A stretch of 64,000 nt of DNA from the NCBI RefSeq assembly GCF_900110245.1, contig NZ_FOCZ01000001.1, positions 956,740 through 1,020,739 on the forward strand. Reading direction: 5' to 3'. This DNA is from Niastella yeongjuensis (GTDB lineage Bacteria; Bacteroidota; Bacteroidia; Chitinophagales; Chitinophagaceae). The translations under genes and the position numbers were made by a program. The notes under the pieces are model-generated. The model did no database searches and had not been told where the DNA came from. It worked only from the letters and a program-made list of their open reading frames with translations. This document shows positions 53,234 to 60,751 of this stretch, piece by piece. Numbering within the stretch: the stretch's first letter is position 1; every line of letters begins with the position of its first letter.

Positions 53234-53353
53234 GCCACTCGCCTTTTTTAGCTTAATCAGGGTTAATCGATTTCCGCTTAACTATTTATATTTCAGACAA
53301 TTATAGGAAATGATCAAGTTCATGGGTAATAAAGAATCACTTTTTCAGGATTA

Positions 53354-53493
53354 TTATATGTAAATGCATATAAATTGTTATTTCTAACAGAAATTATATG
53401 TAAATAGATATAGTTAGCGAAAAAAGACGTAAATTATATGTAAAAGCATATAATTTGCAAAGTTGAATAGAAATTATATTTAAAAGCATATAG
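53354..53493. repeat. Four HipB-type operators at exact 40-bp spacing
   Basis: TTATATG-N6-CATATA(A/G)-type palindromes start at 53354, 53394, 53434 and 53474. Unit 1 is a perfect palindrome (TTATATGTAAATGCATATAA); units 2 and 4 are degenerate. The last ends 2 bases before the hipB ATG. The 40-bp period (close to four helical turns) puts all sites on one DNA face, as expected for cooperative autorepression by a HipB-like protein. Confidence 0.88.
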
Positions 53494-53495
53494 TT

Positions 53496-53735
53496 ATGAA
53501 ATCGCTGGATGCCTTTGTAAAAGACAAAAGAAAAGAAGCCGGGCTTACTCAGGAAGAATTTGCTGAAAAGGCAGGCGTGGCCCTGACAGTTATACGAAAG
53601 ATAGAACAGGGCAAAAGTGATCTTCAATTAGAAAAGGTGAACCAGGTATTAAAAATGTTTGGGCATGTACTGGCCCCTGTTAGTTTAAAATTACTTTCAA
53701 CTACAAACAATGAGAAAAGCGGAGATATATTATAA
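53496..53735 (+). CDS. hipB: HipB-like antitoxin (XRE-type HTH)
   Basis: 79 residues with one HTH_3 domain (FVKDKRKEAGLTQEEFAEKAGVALTVIRKIEQG, about residues 6-38) and a helical C-terminus (VNQVLKMFGHVLAPVSL). It is the DNA-binding component of the HipBST system and autorepressor of the four upstream operators. Its end overlaps the start of the next gene by 26 bases, so translation is coupled. Confidence 0.85.
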   Translation: MKSLDAFVKDKRKEAGLTQEEFAEKAGVALTVIRKIEQGKSDLQLEKVNQVLKMFGHVLAPVSLKLLSTTNNEKSGDIL

Positions 53736-54042
53736 GGATGATCTTGCCGGTCATCTTACTGAAACGGACGATGGGGAATACTTGTTTCAATATTACCCGG
53801 ATTATGTGAAAAGTTATCCAGGCCAATTCCTGACGTTTTCAATGCCGGTAAGAGAACAACCATATAAAGACAAAAGGTTGTTTCCCTTTTTTGAAGGGCT
53901 TATACCGGAAGGATGGCTATTAGAAATTGCATCAAAGAACTGGAAATTGAACCCTAATGATAGAATGGGGCTACTGTTAGCTTGCTGCGAGAATTGTATT
54001 GGAGCAGTGAGTGTAAAACCAATTAATCAGGAACATGAGTAA
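53710..54042 (+). CDS. hipS: HipS-like small protein (HipA N-terminal subdomain)
   Basis: 110 residues corresponding to the N-subdomain of HipA (Couple_hipA): GEYLFQYYPDYVKSYPG, FPFFEGLIPEGWLLEIASKN and LLLACCENCIGAVSV. In known HipBST systems this separate small protein is the actual antitoxin that neutralises HipT. It is a complete gene, not a frameshifted HipA: it overlaps hipB by 26 bases and hipT by 8, both with good starts. Confidence 0.82.
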   Translation: MRKAEIYYKDDLAGHLTETDDGEYLFQYYPDYVKSYPGQFLTFSMPVREQPYKDKRLFPFFEGLIPEGWLLEIASKNWKLNPNDRMGLLLACCENCIGAVSVKPINQEHE

Positions 54043-54982
54043 GCATTGTTTATACTGTTGCAAGCAACTGGATTCAAGGCTAAATGATTTTCATCCCCAT
54101 TGCAGTAGGGAATTTTTTGGCACAGATGAACCTCCTGAACTTGGATATAACCTGGCGCAAATGGCTGAGCTGGCTGCCGCGGTCGTGCAACGCCATGTGA
54201 CAGTACCAGGCGTACAACCTAAACTTTCCCTGACATTGGTTAAGGATGCCCTGGCAGATGGTTCCAATGGGCGCCTAACTATAGTGGGAACCCTTGGTGG
54301 AAATTACATTCTTAAACCACCTCATGAGGATTATCCGGAGATGCCACAAAACGAACACCTTACCATGCGAATGGCGGAGTCATTTGGACTTCCGGTGGTA
54401 CAGTCTAGTTTGATCCGGTTATCGTCTGGTGAACTTGCATATATTACTAAACGCATTGACCGAACAGCCGAGGGTGAGAAAATTCACATGCTGGATATGT
54501 TCCAGGTACTCGAAGCGTTTGATAAATATAAGGGTTCAATGGAAAAAGTTGGTAAAGCGATTTCCATGTATGCAGAAAATACCATGCTGGATTTGCTGAA
54601 TTTTTATGAGTTATCAATCTTCTGTTTTCTAACGGGGAATAATGACATGCACCTGAAGAATTTTTCAATGATAACCCGAAACGGTACCTGGAATTTGGCA
54701 CCAGCTTATGACTTATTGAACGTTGCTATTGTCAATCCAGGTGATAAAGAAGAATTAGCTCTAACTCTGAATGCCCGGAAAAGTAAATTTAATCGTGCCC
54801 GATTTATTGAGTTTGGTCAAGTTTTAGGGCTTGCCGCCCGTCAAATAGATGGCGTATTTAAACGGTTAGAAAGAAATAAAGACAAGGTCGTAGGGCTTAT
54901 AGGCAATTCTTTCCTATCCGAGAAATACAAGAAAAAATATATTATGGTGCTTAATGAGCGATATGGTCGCATAAGTGATTGA
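54035..54982 (+). CDS. hipT: HipT-like toxin kinase
   Basis: 315 residues. HipA-type Ser/Thr kinase core: Gly-rich loop VPGVQPKLS (57-65), ATP lysine near Lys94 (NYILKPP), catalytic Asp204 in GNNDMHLKN with Asn209, and metal-binding Asp226 in APAYD. An N-terminal Cys/His cluster (CLYC, HPHC) resembles a zinc ribbon and is common in the Bacteroidota version. In characterised HipT the loop carries two regulatory serines (SIS); here the positions are Thr56 and Pro58. Likely target is a tRNA synthetase (TrpRS for E. coli HipT), not predictable here. Kinase motifs are all intact. Confidence 0.85.
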   Translation: MSKHCLYCCKQLDSRLNDFHPHCSREFFGTDEPPELGYNLAQMAELAAAVVQRHVTVPGVQPKLSLTLVKDALADGSNGRLTIVGTLGGNYILKPPHEDYPEMPQNEHLTMRMAESFGLPVVQSSLIRLSSGELAYITKRIDRTAEGEKIHMLDMFQVLEAFDKYKGSMEKVGKAISMYAENTMLDLLNFYELSIFCFLTGNNDMHLKNFSMITRNGTWNLAPAYDLLNVAIVNPGDKEELALTLNARKSKFNRARFIEFGQVLGLAARQIDGVFKRLERNKDKVVGLIGNSFLSEKYKKKYIMVLNERYGRISD

Positions 54983-55377
54983 GACTTGAATGGCTGATAT
55001 TTCGGTTATTATGAGCGTTTTTGACTGAAATATCGGTCCGATAACTTAAGGAAGAAACCATTTTATTGCCCTCTACCTAATAATATTAAAATGAATTAGG
55101 CGATAATATCAAAGCTAACCTAAAAACGCCACTGGTTAACCGAGTTGGTTATTAGCTATGGAATCGTAATTAAAAAATTGTATTTTAGTTGGCCAAAACG
55201 TATTGCTTGCAGTTTATTGCTAAAACACCCCATGTCCTCACGTCTATCCTTAAAAATAGTATTTTTTAGTATGTTTAAAGCCAATTGGAAGTATGTGCTT
55301 TAAATCTCCATTTGGAGAAATATACAACGAGTCAAGAAGAAAAAATTTAGCAGTAATAAAGTTAATTATCAAGACGC
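54983..55377. other. AT-rich interval after hipT with a paired GATATTTC/GAAATATC element
   Basis: No gene seen. GATATTTCGGT (54996-55006) and ACTGAAATATC (55024-55034) form an inverted pair within a 47-base element (54993-55039) that recurs with about 80 per cent identity at 58269-58315. The remainder (55050-55377) is AT-rich and presumably holds the promoter of the metalloprotease gene. Confidence 0.6.
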
Positions 55378-56379
55378 ATGAAAACTTATTTTCAAGTGAT
55401 CGAAGAACTCCAAAAAAGTAACATTACACCTCGAAAAGGCGACTTTCACGAATTTGAGGGACTTAGATTAGAGGATGAATTTGCTCAATTTATAGACTCT
55501 GCTCAGGAATTTCTGAGCAGAGATGACCTCGATTTCGATATTTCTCCTGCAAGAGTCTATTATACAAATATTCGGGACATTAATGCTTGTGCTTATACTG
55601 AAAACGGGTACAACCTGATCGAAATATGGATGGGCTCAATCATTCATATTTATGACATGTACACATCTAAAGAACCTAGGTTTGACGATCCCGCCTTTCA
55701 ATTTTATGGAACCTTCACTCGTCAAGCGGGAATCACGCCATCCCATTTCCTCTATCAAATGACAACCCATTTCTTCCTCTACCATGAAACAGGGCATCTT
55801 ATTCAAAAAATAGGTGAGGGTGGTGGAAGTGCAAATCTAGAATTCATGGAATACGAATGTACAGGCGATGAAATCCATGTTCAACACATGAAAGAACTGG
55901 ACGCCGATTGGTTCGCATGTGCTCAACTGGCTTACCATGTCAAGCGTTTCTCACAGCAAGGCGGCCCAGAGGATGGTCCAATAGTCCCTGAAGCCCTCTA
56001 CGCCGGAGCCGCATTGACACTAGCCGCACTTTACATCTATTTTATCGACCGAGCACAGAACCACTCAGAATTATACTACGACAAACATTGTCATCCGCAT
56101 CCAATGGTTCGCATTGCATATTGTGTAAATTTTCTTCTTGGGAATATCCAAGGCAATATTACCGGGGACGAAATTCAGCAGCAAGAAATGCTAAACCATG
56201 CAATCAGAATCAGCGAACACCTAATGAAAGAACCTGACACAAACATTGTCAAGGACTTCAGTCTAAACCTAACCGATCACTTGGACAAAATAGAACATTA
56301 TATCAATACAATAATTGAAAACACCCTATCTTATCCAAACCTGTCGACCCATAAACTCGATCCACCCGCCCTCGAATAA
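55378..56379 (+). CDS. Putative zinc metalloprotease (HExxH), M48/Lit-like
   Basis: 333 residues, soluble. A zinc-protease helix HFFLYHETGHLIQ contains HExxH (His136, Glu137, His140); KELDADWFACAQLA (Glu173, Asp177) 33 residues later fits the third-ligand helix of gluzincins such as M48 (ExxxD). HCHPHPMVRIAY resembles the M48 C-terminal signature (HPxxxxRI). A hydrophobic patch (ALYAGAALTLAALYIYFI) lies between. No signal peptide, so it acts in the cytoplasm. The U49 (phage-exclusion Lit) and ImmA/IrrE families are other possibilities. Position beside hipBST within an element bounded by tRNA repeats suggests a defence role. Base composition is more C-rich at third positions than hipBST, suggesting a separate origin. 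Confidence 0.6.
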   Translation: MKTYFQVIEELQKSNITPRKGDFHEFEGLRLEDEFAQFIDSAQEFLSRDDLDFDISPARVYYTNIRDINACAYTENGYNLIEIWMGSIIHIYDMYTSKEPRFDDPAFQFYGTFTRQAGITPSHFLYQMTTHFFLYHETGHLIQKIGEGGGSANLEFMEYECTGDEIHVQHMKELDADWFACAQLAYHVKRFSQQGGPEDGPIVPEALYAGAALTLAALYIYFIDRAQNHSELYYDKHCHPHPMVRIAYCVNFLLGNIQGNITGDEIQQQEMLNHAIRISEHLMKEPDTNIVKDFSLNLTDHLDKIEHYINTIIENTLSYPNLSTHKLDPPALE

Positions 56380-56546
56380 TTCTTCAGATCCTCTTTATAT
56401 TTATTAATAAATTAAAGGTGGTAATACTTACAGGCCGATGTTTAATTTATCAAGAAATGGTAAAAAGAAAATTTTTCCACCTGATGTTGCTTATGGTGCA
56501 AATAAAAAAAGCAGCTACAACTTATCGTTATAACTGCTTGATTCTC

Positions 56547-56596
56547 TTGCTCCCCCTTCAGGACTTGAACCTGAGACCCTCTGATTAACAGCGGCG
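56547..56596 (-). repeat. tRNA-Asn 3' fragment, attachment-site copy 2
   Basis: Same 45-50 bases as copy 1, reading on the minus strand CTGTTAATCAGAGGGTCTCA then the T arm and GGGGGAGC. The T stem TCAGG/CCTGA is perfect, unlike copy 1, so this copy is closer to the functional tRNA. The sequence upstream of the anticodon is not tRNA-like, so this is again only a 3' fragment. It lies 186 bases before the integrase start, as expected for an attachment site. Confidence 0.85.
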
Positions 56597-56781
56597 ATCA
56601 GCCGCTAATCTGGCTTAATCGGGGTTGACTGAATCTTGCTTAACTGTTTATTTTTCAATCACTTAATTCTTTGTTAGAAATTTGAAGTGTGCCTTTCAAA
56701 ATGGGGTTTAACCCTGTTTTACTGGCAAATTACTGGCAAATTTTGGGCGAAGGATTTTGTGAATTCGAAAAATTAATAGGT

Positions 56782-58155
56782 ATGTCAGCATCATTAAAAA
56801 TCATTTTGGACACACGGAGACTGAAAAAGAAGAAAGGAACTTATCCTGTTAAGCTATTGGTAACCTTAAATAGCGAGCCGAAGCGTTATCAGACGGTTTA
56901 TGACCTTTCCCAGGAAGAATTCAGCATGGTAACGGACCGGAAGGCACGAAATATCTCAGAAAAGCTAAAAGAGATACGTACCAACCTCAAGCTGATCGAG
57001 CGGAATGCAGAGGATAAAGCCCGATTATTACAACCGTTCACCTATGAGGAGTTTGAAAAGGACTTTATACTAAATAATCCTTTTTTTCACCAGCGGAAGT
57101 CTATTAAGGCGAATCTGGTACCGGTTACCTACGAATTTAATATAGCTGAGTATGAAAACCGGTTCCCCATTTTCAAGCTCCCACCGCCGGAATATGGAAC
57201 AATACTGGCCACCTTTCTATATTATATTAAAAAGCTCCTTTCTGAACACCGTATCCGAACCGCAGCCAATTATCAGACGACGTATACCACTATTTCTCGT
57301 TTTCGGGGGAATGTCCGGTTTACTGAAATTGATGTGGCGTTCTTAAAGCAGTTGGAAGCCTGGATGATGGATCAGGAATATTCCAAAACGACAGTCGGTA
57401 TTTATACCCGTTGTTTGCGTACTATGTTTAATGAGGCCATATTCCAGGGTATTATTAATAGAGACAAATGCTACCCTTTCGGTAGGCGCAAGTATCAACC
57501 ACCCACATCCCGGAACATAAAAAAGGCGTTAACCCTGGAAGATGTAGGCAAGATCTATTATTACGAACCGGTTTGCCTGGAAGAACGCAAAGCCAAAGAT
57601 TTTTGGCTCTTCTCCTACTTCGCCAATGGTATCAATCCCACCGACATTGCCCACTTGAAGTACAAAAACATAGATGGCGAGTATATCACCTTTGAAAGAG
57701 CTAAAACGGAGAACTCCACCCGTTCTGCTCCCAAGCCTATTACGGTTTTCATATCAGAGGATATGCAGCAGATCATTGACTTTTGGAGCACCAAGGACAA
57801 ACGTCCAGGCAACTACATATTCCCTGTCCTGCAACACGACATAACGCCACTGCGCCAGGTTGAATTAATAGAGCTGTTTGTCCAGGCTCTTAATGACTGG
57901 ATGCGTAAGATCAGAAAGAAGTTGGGTATTGAAAAGGCAGTAACCACATACGTTGCGCGGCATACATTCTCGACCATAATGAAAAGGTCAGGCGTAAGTA
58001 CTGAGTTTATTCAGGAGTCTTTAGGGCATACCAGCATTAAAACGACTGAAAACTACCTGAACAGTTTTGAGAAGACGGTGAAGAAGGAGTATTCACAGAA
58101 GTTGGTGGCATTTAAGAAGGGTGCAGCAGAAAGTGTCCAATCTCATGAGCAATAG
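56782..58155 (+). CDS. int: Tyrosine recombinase (phage/ICE-type integrase)
   Basis: Start set at ATG 56782 (MSASLKIILDTRRLKKKKGT), which gives the normal Bacteroidota arm-binding N-terminus; 457 residues. Arm-binding domain (to ~100), SAM-like core-binding domain (~155-260, TILATFLYYIKKLLSEHRI, TTVGIYTRCLRTMFNEAI) and catalytic domain (~285-440). Catalytic residues: Lys in RAKTENSTRSAPK, Arg-His in VARHTFST, His in LGHTSI, nucleophile Tyr in TENYLNSF. The first Arg is replaced (FANGINPTDIAHLKY), as in several Bacteroidota integrases such as IntDOT. It should recombine at the adjacent tRNA-Asn site. Confidence 0.92.
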   Translation: MSASLKIILDTRRLKKKKGTYPVKLLVTLNSEPKRYQTVYDLSQEEFSMVTDRKARNISEKLKEIRTNLKLIERNAEDKARLLQPFTYEEFEKDFILNNPFFHQRKSIKANLVPVTYEFNIAEYENRFPIFKLPPPEYGTILATFLYYIKKLLSEHRIRTAANYQTTYTTISRFRGNVRFTEIDVAFLKQLEAWMMDQEYSKTTVGIYTRCLRTMFNEAIFQGIINRDKCYPFGRRKYQPPTSRNIKKALTLEDVGKIYYYEPVCLEERKAKDFWLFSYFANGINPTDIAHLKYKNIDGEYITFERAKTENSTRSAPKPITVFISEDMQQIIDFWSTKDKRPGNYIFPVLQHDITPLRQVELIELFVQALNDWMRKIRKKLGIEKAVTTYVARHTFSTIMKRSGVSTEFIQESLGHTSIKTTENYLNSFEKTVKKEYSQKLVAFKKGAAESVQSHEQ

Positions 58156-58179
58156 TGAACCGATTTTTTGGAACCTAGA

Positions 58180-58240
58180 TTATATGTAAATCCATATAAT
58201 TCAGCTGATTTCTATGAAAATTATATGTAATTGCATATAG
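58180..58240. repeat. Two orphan HipB-type operators
   Basis: TTATATGTAAATCCATATAA (58180-58199) and TTATATGTAATTGCATATAG (58221-58240), 41 bases apart, are the same palindromes as upstream of hipB at 53354, but no hipB gene follows. Confidence 0.85.
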
Positions 58241-58268
58241 GTGGCGTTTATACCGGAATTTTGTAAAT

Positions 58269-58315
58269 GACCGATATTTCGGTCATTTTATGCGATTTTG
58301 ATTGAAATATCGGTC
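58269..58315. repeat. Second copy of the hipBST 3'-flank element
   Basis: CCGATATTTCGGTCA and TGATTGAAATATCGG form an inverted pair. The 47-base element corresponds to 54993-55039 downstream of hipT, with roughly 38 identical positions. TGACCG/CGGTCA makes the left half nearly palindromic by itself. Confidence 0.8.
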
Positions 58316-58402
58316 ACTGAGTAAACATGAAGGCTTCACGATGCCGATTTGCATCTGCTGGAGAGAAATTTATAAATAATGGCGAAAATTAAATAAACTG
58401 CT

Positions 58403-58807
58403 ATGTCAATAACAAAGTCAATAGAACAATTGGAAAATGATTATTGGAAGGAGTTTGATTTTCCGACAGGTCTTGTCGAACGATGCTTTCGTTATAGGAA
58501 AATACCAATAGGAAATTTAACGCCAGAGCAGCTAAGGACATTAATTAGTCAACAAATCGGGTTAAAATATTTGATCCCGTTATCGCTAGATATTTTAAAA
58601 CAAAATATACTGACAGAGGCCGATCTGTATGAAGGAGATTTGTTAGCATCGATTTTAAGTGTAGACCCTTCATTTTGGGGGCAATATCCTGCGATTAAAT
58701 TAGATATGCAGCAACTTATTTTGCTTGAAAAAGGAAGTATTGAACAGTGTGATGATGCTAGTCAGCTTCGACAGCTTTTAAAAAAGATGGAGGTCTTTAT
58801 TTTATAG
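58403..58807 (+). CDS. Contact-dependent growth inhibition immunity protein-like (CdiI)
   Basis: 134 residues. The pattern SIEQLENDYWKEFDFPTGLVERC, IPIGNLTPEQLRTLISQQIGLKYLIPLSLDIL, and ADLYEGDLLASILSVDPSFW (by motif) is that of the CdiI_3-type immunity proteins. These bind and block a toxic C-terminal domain of a CdiA or polymorphic toxin. No toxin gene adjoins, so this is an orphan immunity gene that could protect against neighbouring strains. It lies downstream of the integrase and the orphan operators, in the cargo area of the right-hand element. Confidence 0.8.
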   Translation: MSITKSIEQLENDYWKEFDFPTGLVERCFRYRKIPIGNLTPEQLRTLISQQIGLKYLIPLSLDILKQNILTEADLYEGDLLASILSVDPSFWGQYPAIKLDMQQLILLEKGSIEQCDDASQLRQLLKKMEVFIL

Positions 58808-58896
58808 ATCTCTTGTTTATAAGGGTTCTGAAAAATTAGAAAGGATGAAGCGAACTCGATTAAGGTCTTAGAATCTTTAAGTTGATCTTTCTGACC

Positions 58897-58919
58897 ACCT
58901 CCGCACATCTTGCGGAGGT
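58897..58919 (+). terminator. Hairpin downstream of the CdiI-like gene
   Basis: Perfect 9-bp stem ACCTCCGCA / TGCGGAGGT with loop CATCT; no T tract directly after (AAGATACG), so termination may be weak. Confidence 0.5.
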
Positions 58920-58982
58920 AAGATACGAATTTTATTGGTTATTTCGGTAAATTATTTGGATAAACAGCTGTAAAAGAGGTCT

Positions 58983-59028
58983 TTACGCGAGTGCCAACTG
59001 CACTGCAGTGCAGTTGGCACTCGCGTAA
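58983..59028. repeat. 46-bp perfect palindrome
   Basis: A 23-base arm (starting TTACGCGAGTGCCAACTG, ending at the centre CTG|CAG) is followed with no spacer by its exact reverse complement. It is about 57 per cent GC while its surroundings are very AT-rich. There is no loop and no T tract. Confidence 0.95.
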
Positions 59029-59239
59029 GTTACTGGAAAATTTTTCTTTATGATTAGAAAGTAGTGGTTAAAATATAAACATTGTTTGCACATCAGTCTC
59101 TATATTGATAGAGATGGGTACCTAAAGTACAAAAATCTGAAAATGCCGAACTAGTAAAGAAAACTAGGTTTATAAAAAGTAACTATCTTAAAAATTATAC
59201 TTAATTGAAAACTAGTTATTTAAGGCAAACTAGATTCCT
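59029..59239. other. AT-rich leader region with repeated AACTAG words
   Basis: AACTAG occurs at 59149, 59162, 59210 and 59228, with a reverse-complement copy near 59289. No gene is seen. The words may be binding sites of a regulator of the fic gene, but the spacing is irregular. Confidence 0.35.
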
Positions 59240-59274
59240 AAAATCTCCTAAGTTTTTAAAATTTAGGAGGTTTT
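59240..59274 (+). promoter_or_regulatory. Upstream inverted repeat of the fic leader
   Basis: AAAATCTCCTAA (59240-59251) pairs with TTAGGAGGTTTT (59263-59274, one G-U pair). It repeats, with the same arms, the element that overlaps the fic start. Confidence 0.7.
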
Positions 59275-59310
59275 AACCATATTGATGTTCTAGTTCCGTT
59301 GAATAACTCA

Positions 59311-59347
59311 TAAAATCTCCTAATTTCGTAAAAATTAGGAGATTTTA
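59311..59347 (+). promoter_or_regulatory. Inverted repeat sequestering the fic ribosome-binding site
   Basis: TAAAATCTCCTAATTT (59311-59326) is the exact reverse complement of 59332-59347, with a 5-base loop region (CGTAA). The right arm contains TTAGGAG, a strong Shine-Dalgarno (rare in this phylum), 6 bases before the ATG, and its last base is the A of the ATG. In RNA the hairpin would bury the Shine-Dalgarno; in DNA it could be an operator. Confidence 0.75.
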
Positions 59348-60672
59348 TGAGAATACCGGAAAGAACCCCATTGATTCCCAATGGTTTTGAATATGGAAAA
59401 GTGTTAGAAGAATTAATAGTTCTTGGAAGGTTTATGGAATTTATGGAAATAGGGGATCAAAAATATTATTACTACGATAAATGGAAATATAGAGCTCAAG
59501 AATGGGGCATTGATCCTCATAAATTATGGGGGGCTGTAAAGGTAAATCGTAAGATTTCCAACAATACATTGACAATATCGTCAGTTACTGGGTTCACATT
59601 CTCAGTTGGATCTCCTTCTTTTGTTCAAAAATATTTACATGAATTTGATCTTAATTTAGGTGGTTCCTTGCAGGGAGATGCAATTATTCCTTCAGAGGAT
59701 CGGGATCGTTATTTAATCAGCTCACTAATGGAAGAAGCTATTGCTTCCAGCCAATTAGAGGGGGCTGCAACAACAAGAAGAGTTGCAAAGGAAATGTTGG
59801 AAAATAATCGACGTCCCAAAAATGCATCTGAGCAGATGATTCTGAACAACTACGAAGCAATGAAATGGATTGTTTCAAATAAAGATACTCCTATTACAAT
59901 AGAGACAATCAAACAGCTTCATTCAATATTGACGAAATCAACACTTTCTGAAGCAGAAGAAGAAGGTACTTTTAGAAAGGATGATGATGTAAAAGTTGTA
60001 GATGTTCAAACAGGAAGGCCTGTTTATACTCCTCCCAAAGCAAGTGATTTAGATCAGTTGATGAAAGAGTTTTGTGATTTTACAAATGATCATATGAAGC
60101 TCCGTTTCTTCCTGCATCCGATTACCAAAGGGATAATATTGCATTTTTTAATCGGATATATTCACCCTTTTGTTGATGGAAATGGTAGAACTGCCAGAAC
60201 GATTTTTTATTGGTATTTGCTAAAGCATGGATATTGGCTAATAGAATTTATGTCAGTTTCAAGAATAATTCTAAACTCAAAAGCGCAATATTCCCGAGCA
60301 TATCTATATACGGAACAGGATGATAACGATCTAACATATTTTGTAAATTATAATTTGCGGTGTACTTATTTGGCGCTCGAAGATTTAAAGCGCTATATAC
60401 GCCGTAAATCTGCCGAAAAGCAAAATGCGATGACCATGCTTCGAAATACCAGGTTTAATGATCGGCAAATAATTTTGTTACAAGAGGTAATACAGGATTC
60501 AACCATTTATTTTAATGTGCGGCAAGTCCAAAATCGCTTTGGAATTAGCAATCAGACAGCTCGAAATGATTTAAATGGCCTGGTTAACGAAGGCGTTTTT
60601 GAAGAACGACGTAGCGGAAACAAAAGTCAATATCTACCTATTAAGGGGTTTTTAAAAAAAATTACGGGGTAG
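59347..60672 (+). CDS. Fic-family AMP-transferase with autoinhibitory motif and C-terminal HTH
   Basis: 441 residues. The Fic core has HPFVDGNGRTAR (273-284, full consensus HxFx(D/E)GNGRxxR). The inhibitory helix SSQLEG (Ser134-Gly139, consensus (S/T)xxxE(G/N)) lies N-terminal to the core, making it a class II Fic protein. The C-terminus has a winged-HTH-like region (FNVRQVQNRFGISNQTARNDLNGLVNEGVFEER). It should AMPylate protein hydroxyls, with Glu138 keeping it off. The HTH suggests autoregulation through the inverted repeats that flank its start. Confidence 0.9.
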   Translation: MRIPERTPLIPNGFEYGKVLEELIVLGRFMEFMEIGDQKYYYYDKWKYRAQEWGIDPHKLWGAVKVNRKISNNTLTISSVTGFTFSVGSPSFVQKYLHEFDLNLGGSLQGDAIIPSEDRDRYLISSLMEEAIASSQLEGAATTRRVAKEMLENNRRPKNASEQMILNNYEAMKWIVSNKDTPITIETIKQLHSILTKSTLSEAEEEGTFRKDDDVKVVDVQTGRPVYTPPKASDLDQLMKEFCDFTNDHMKLRFFLHPITKGIILHFLIGYIHPFVDGNGRTARTIFYWYLLKHGYWLIEFMSVSRIILNSKAQYSRAYLYTEQDDNDLTYFVNYNLRCTYLALEDLKRYIRRKSAEKQNAMTMLRNTRFNDRQIILLQEVIQDSTIYFNVRQVQNRFGISNQTARNDLNGLVNEGVFEERRSGNKSQYLPIKGFLKKITG

Positions 60673-60698
60673 GAAAGCCGAATACGAATTTCCTACCC
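60667..60698 (+). terminator. Hairpin overlapping the fic stop codon
   Basis: GGGTAGGAAA (60667-60676) pairs with TTTCCTACCC (60689-60698), 10 bp, 12-base loop; the fic TAG is inside the left arm. No T tract follows. Confidence 0.6.
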
Positions 60699-60751
60699 AT
60701 ACAGATTAACGTCTAAAAATCTAAAAAGGACACTATTTCTAAAGAATTAAT

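Noticed and set aside
53710..54982. A frameshifted single hipA gene
   Set aside because: Both parts have proper starts, small overlaps and lengths that match the separate HipS and HipT proteins.
58269..58315. A dif/XerCD recombination site
   Set aside because: The inverted GATATTTC/GAAATATC pair is too widely spaced and occurs as part of a toxin-module flank, so a dif site is unlikely.
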